Part shown: piece by piece, positions 63,414-64,000 of the stretch | Layout: the number at the start of each line of letters is the position of its first letter | Position numbering within the stretch: position 1 is the stretch's first letter | From: CAYYNQ01 sp964473105 | Lineage (GTDB): Bacteria > Sumerlaeota > Sumerlaeia > MVZB01 | Reading direction: 5' to 3' | Assembly: GCA_964473105.1 (NCBI GenBank) | Contig: CAYYNQ010000053.1 | Coordinates: 4,900 to 68,899, forward strand | Length of the DNA: 64,000 nucleotides | The notes under the pieces: model-generated | What the model saw: only the letters and a program-made list of their open reading frames with translations | What the model was told of the DNA's origin: nothing | The model's database searches: none | Position numbers and translations under genes: made by a program

Positions 63414-64000
63414 CTATTCAATAATCTTGCTGACCACCCCGGCGCCAACCGTCCGGCCGCCCTCCCGGATCGCAACGCGGAGACCCTCCTCCATTGCGAT
63501 CGGGCCGATCAACTCGCCCTCAAGCTCGATGTTGTCCCCGGGCATCACCATCTCCACGCCCTCGGGCATGTGAACCATCCCCGTCACGTCCGTCGTGCGA
63601 AAATAAAACTGCGGACGGTAACCCTTGAAGAACGGCGTGTGACGGCCGCCCTCCTCCTTGGTCAGGATATACACGTTCGCGCCGAACTTCGTGTGCGGCA
63701 TGATTGATCCCGGCTTGCAAATCACCTGGCCACGCTCGATCTCGTCCTTCTTCACACCACGAAGCAGCAACCCCACATTGACCCCCGCACGACCCTCGTC
63801 CAGCGTCTTGCGGAACATCTCCACACCCGTGCACACCGTCTTGGTCGTATCCCGGATCCCGACAATCTCCACTTCCTCGCTCGACTTCACGATCCCACGC
63901 TCACAGCGACCCGTTGCAACCGTCCCCCGGCCCTCGATCGAGAACACGTCCTCAACCGGCATCAGAAACGGCAGGTCCAACGCGCGCTCGGGCTCGGGAA
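63414..64000 (-). CDS. tuf: Elongation factor Tu, C-terminal half (gene runs off the window)
   Basis: About 195 residues of domains 2 and 3: 'MPVEDVFSIEGRGTVATGR', 'ERGQVICKPGSIMPHTKF' and 'YRPQFYFRTTDVTGMV', ending 'VGAGVVSKIIE' and TAG at 63416-63414. EF-Tu carries aminoacyl-tRNA to the ribosome. Codon use is visibly more biased to C-ending codons than in neighbouring genes, as expected for a very highly expressed protein. It precedes rpsJ in the usual str-S10 arrangement. Confidence 0.97.
   Translation of the reverse strand, partial: PEPERALDLPFLMPVEDVFSIEGRGTVATGRCERGIVKSSEEVEIVGIRDTTKTVCTGVEMFRKTLDEGRAGVNVGLLLRGVKKDEIERGQVICKPGSIMPHTKFGANVYILTKEEGGRHTPFFKGYRPQFYFRTTDVTGMVHMPEGVEMVMPGDNIELEGELIGPIAMEEGLRVAIREGGRTVGAGVVSKIIE

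Noticed and set aside
63414..63416. TAG reassigned as a sense codon in this genome (suggested by rpsE and the prepilin)
   Set aside because: TAG ends tuf, rpsK, the CDGSH gene, the Na/Pi transporter and lptE exactly where the proteins should end, so it is a normal stop. Occasional suppression remains possible.
1..64000. CRISPR array, prophage or insertion sequence
   Set aside because: I saw no regularly spaced repeats, integrase/transposase motifs or terminal inverted repeats; the damaged genes show point and indel lesions, not insertions.

Overview
The window is bacterial chromosome from a Gram-negative organism. It carries an LptE-like lipoprotein and a LolA-like carrier (outer-membrane and LPS assembly), and an aminofutalosine synthase, which suggests menaquinone made by the futalosine route. 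It also has LexA, HPr kinase/phosphorylase, and both GluRS and GlnRS. No marker in the window fixes the phylum. The decayed prepilin gene looks like the pseudopilins of planctomycete/verrucomicrobial and uncultured candidate-phylum lineages, but that is only an impression. I see no phage, insertion sequence or CRISPR array.

Layout. 1-20 kb: a YhaM-like nuclease (cut by the left edge), pyrD, riboflavin genes ribBA-ribH with an unknown gene, a YqeY protein, two large GT-C-like membrane proteins, lexA, a lolA/lptE-like pair, an orphan ilvN, dnaJ, a 513-residue unknown protein, cdsA-uppS and mqnE. 20-26.5 kb: a decaying stretch with a broken ABC ATPase, a possible terminator-capped transcript, an amidase-like protein, an AMMECR1-domain remnant, tRNA-Leu(CAA), a CDGSH protein, hprK and a broken prepilin gene. 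26.8-43.8 kb: valS-folB, a thioredoxin-like protein, a Na/Pi transporter with a PhoU-like partner, a small kinase, cysS, glnS, gltX and the infC-rpmI-rplT-pheS-pheT operon behind a long structured leader. 44-47 kb: a heavily broken dprA, a membrane protein of unknown function and a BFD-like [2Fe-2S] protein. 47-64 kb: a continuous leftward S10-spc-alpha ribosomal cluster from tuf to rpsD, closed by a clear terminator.

The working genes are mainly translation (ribosome, EF-Tu, IF1, IF3, six aminoacyl-tRNA synthetase subunits), envelope building (undecaprenyl carrier, CDP-diacylglycerol, LPS/lipoprotein transport) and cofactors (riboflavin, folate, menaquinone).

The strongest unusual signal is a set of damaged or oddly encoded genes. 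dprA, the AMMECR1 gene, the prepilin and the ABC ATPase carry stops or frameshifts. The essential rpsE reads through an in-frame TAG at a conserved lysine, and rpsJ has no ATG/GTG/TTG at its expected start. TAG also ends several normal genes, so a recoded genetic code is not supported. infC appears to use a rare ATC start with a well-placed Shine-Dalgarno sequence, and its leader contains an attenuator-like hairpin.
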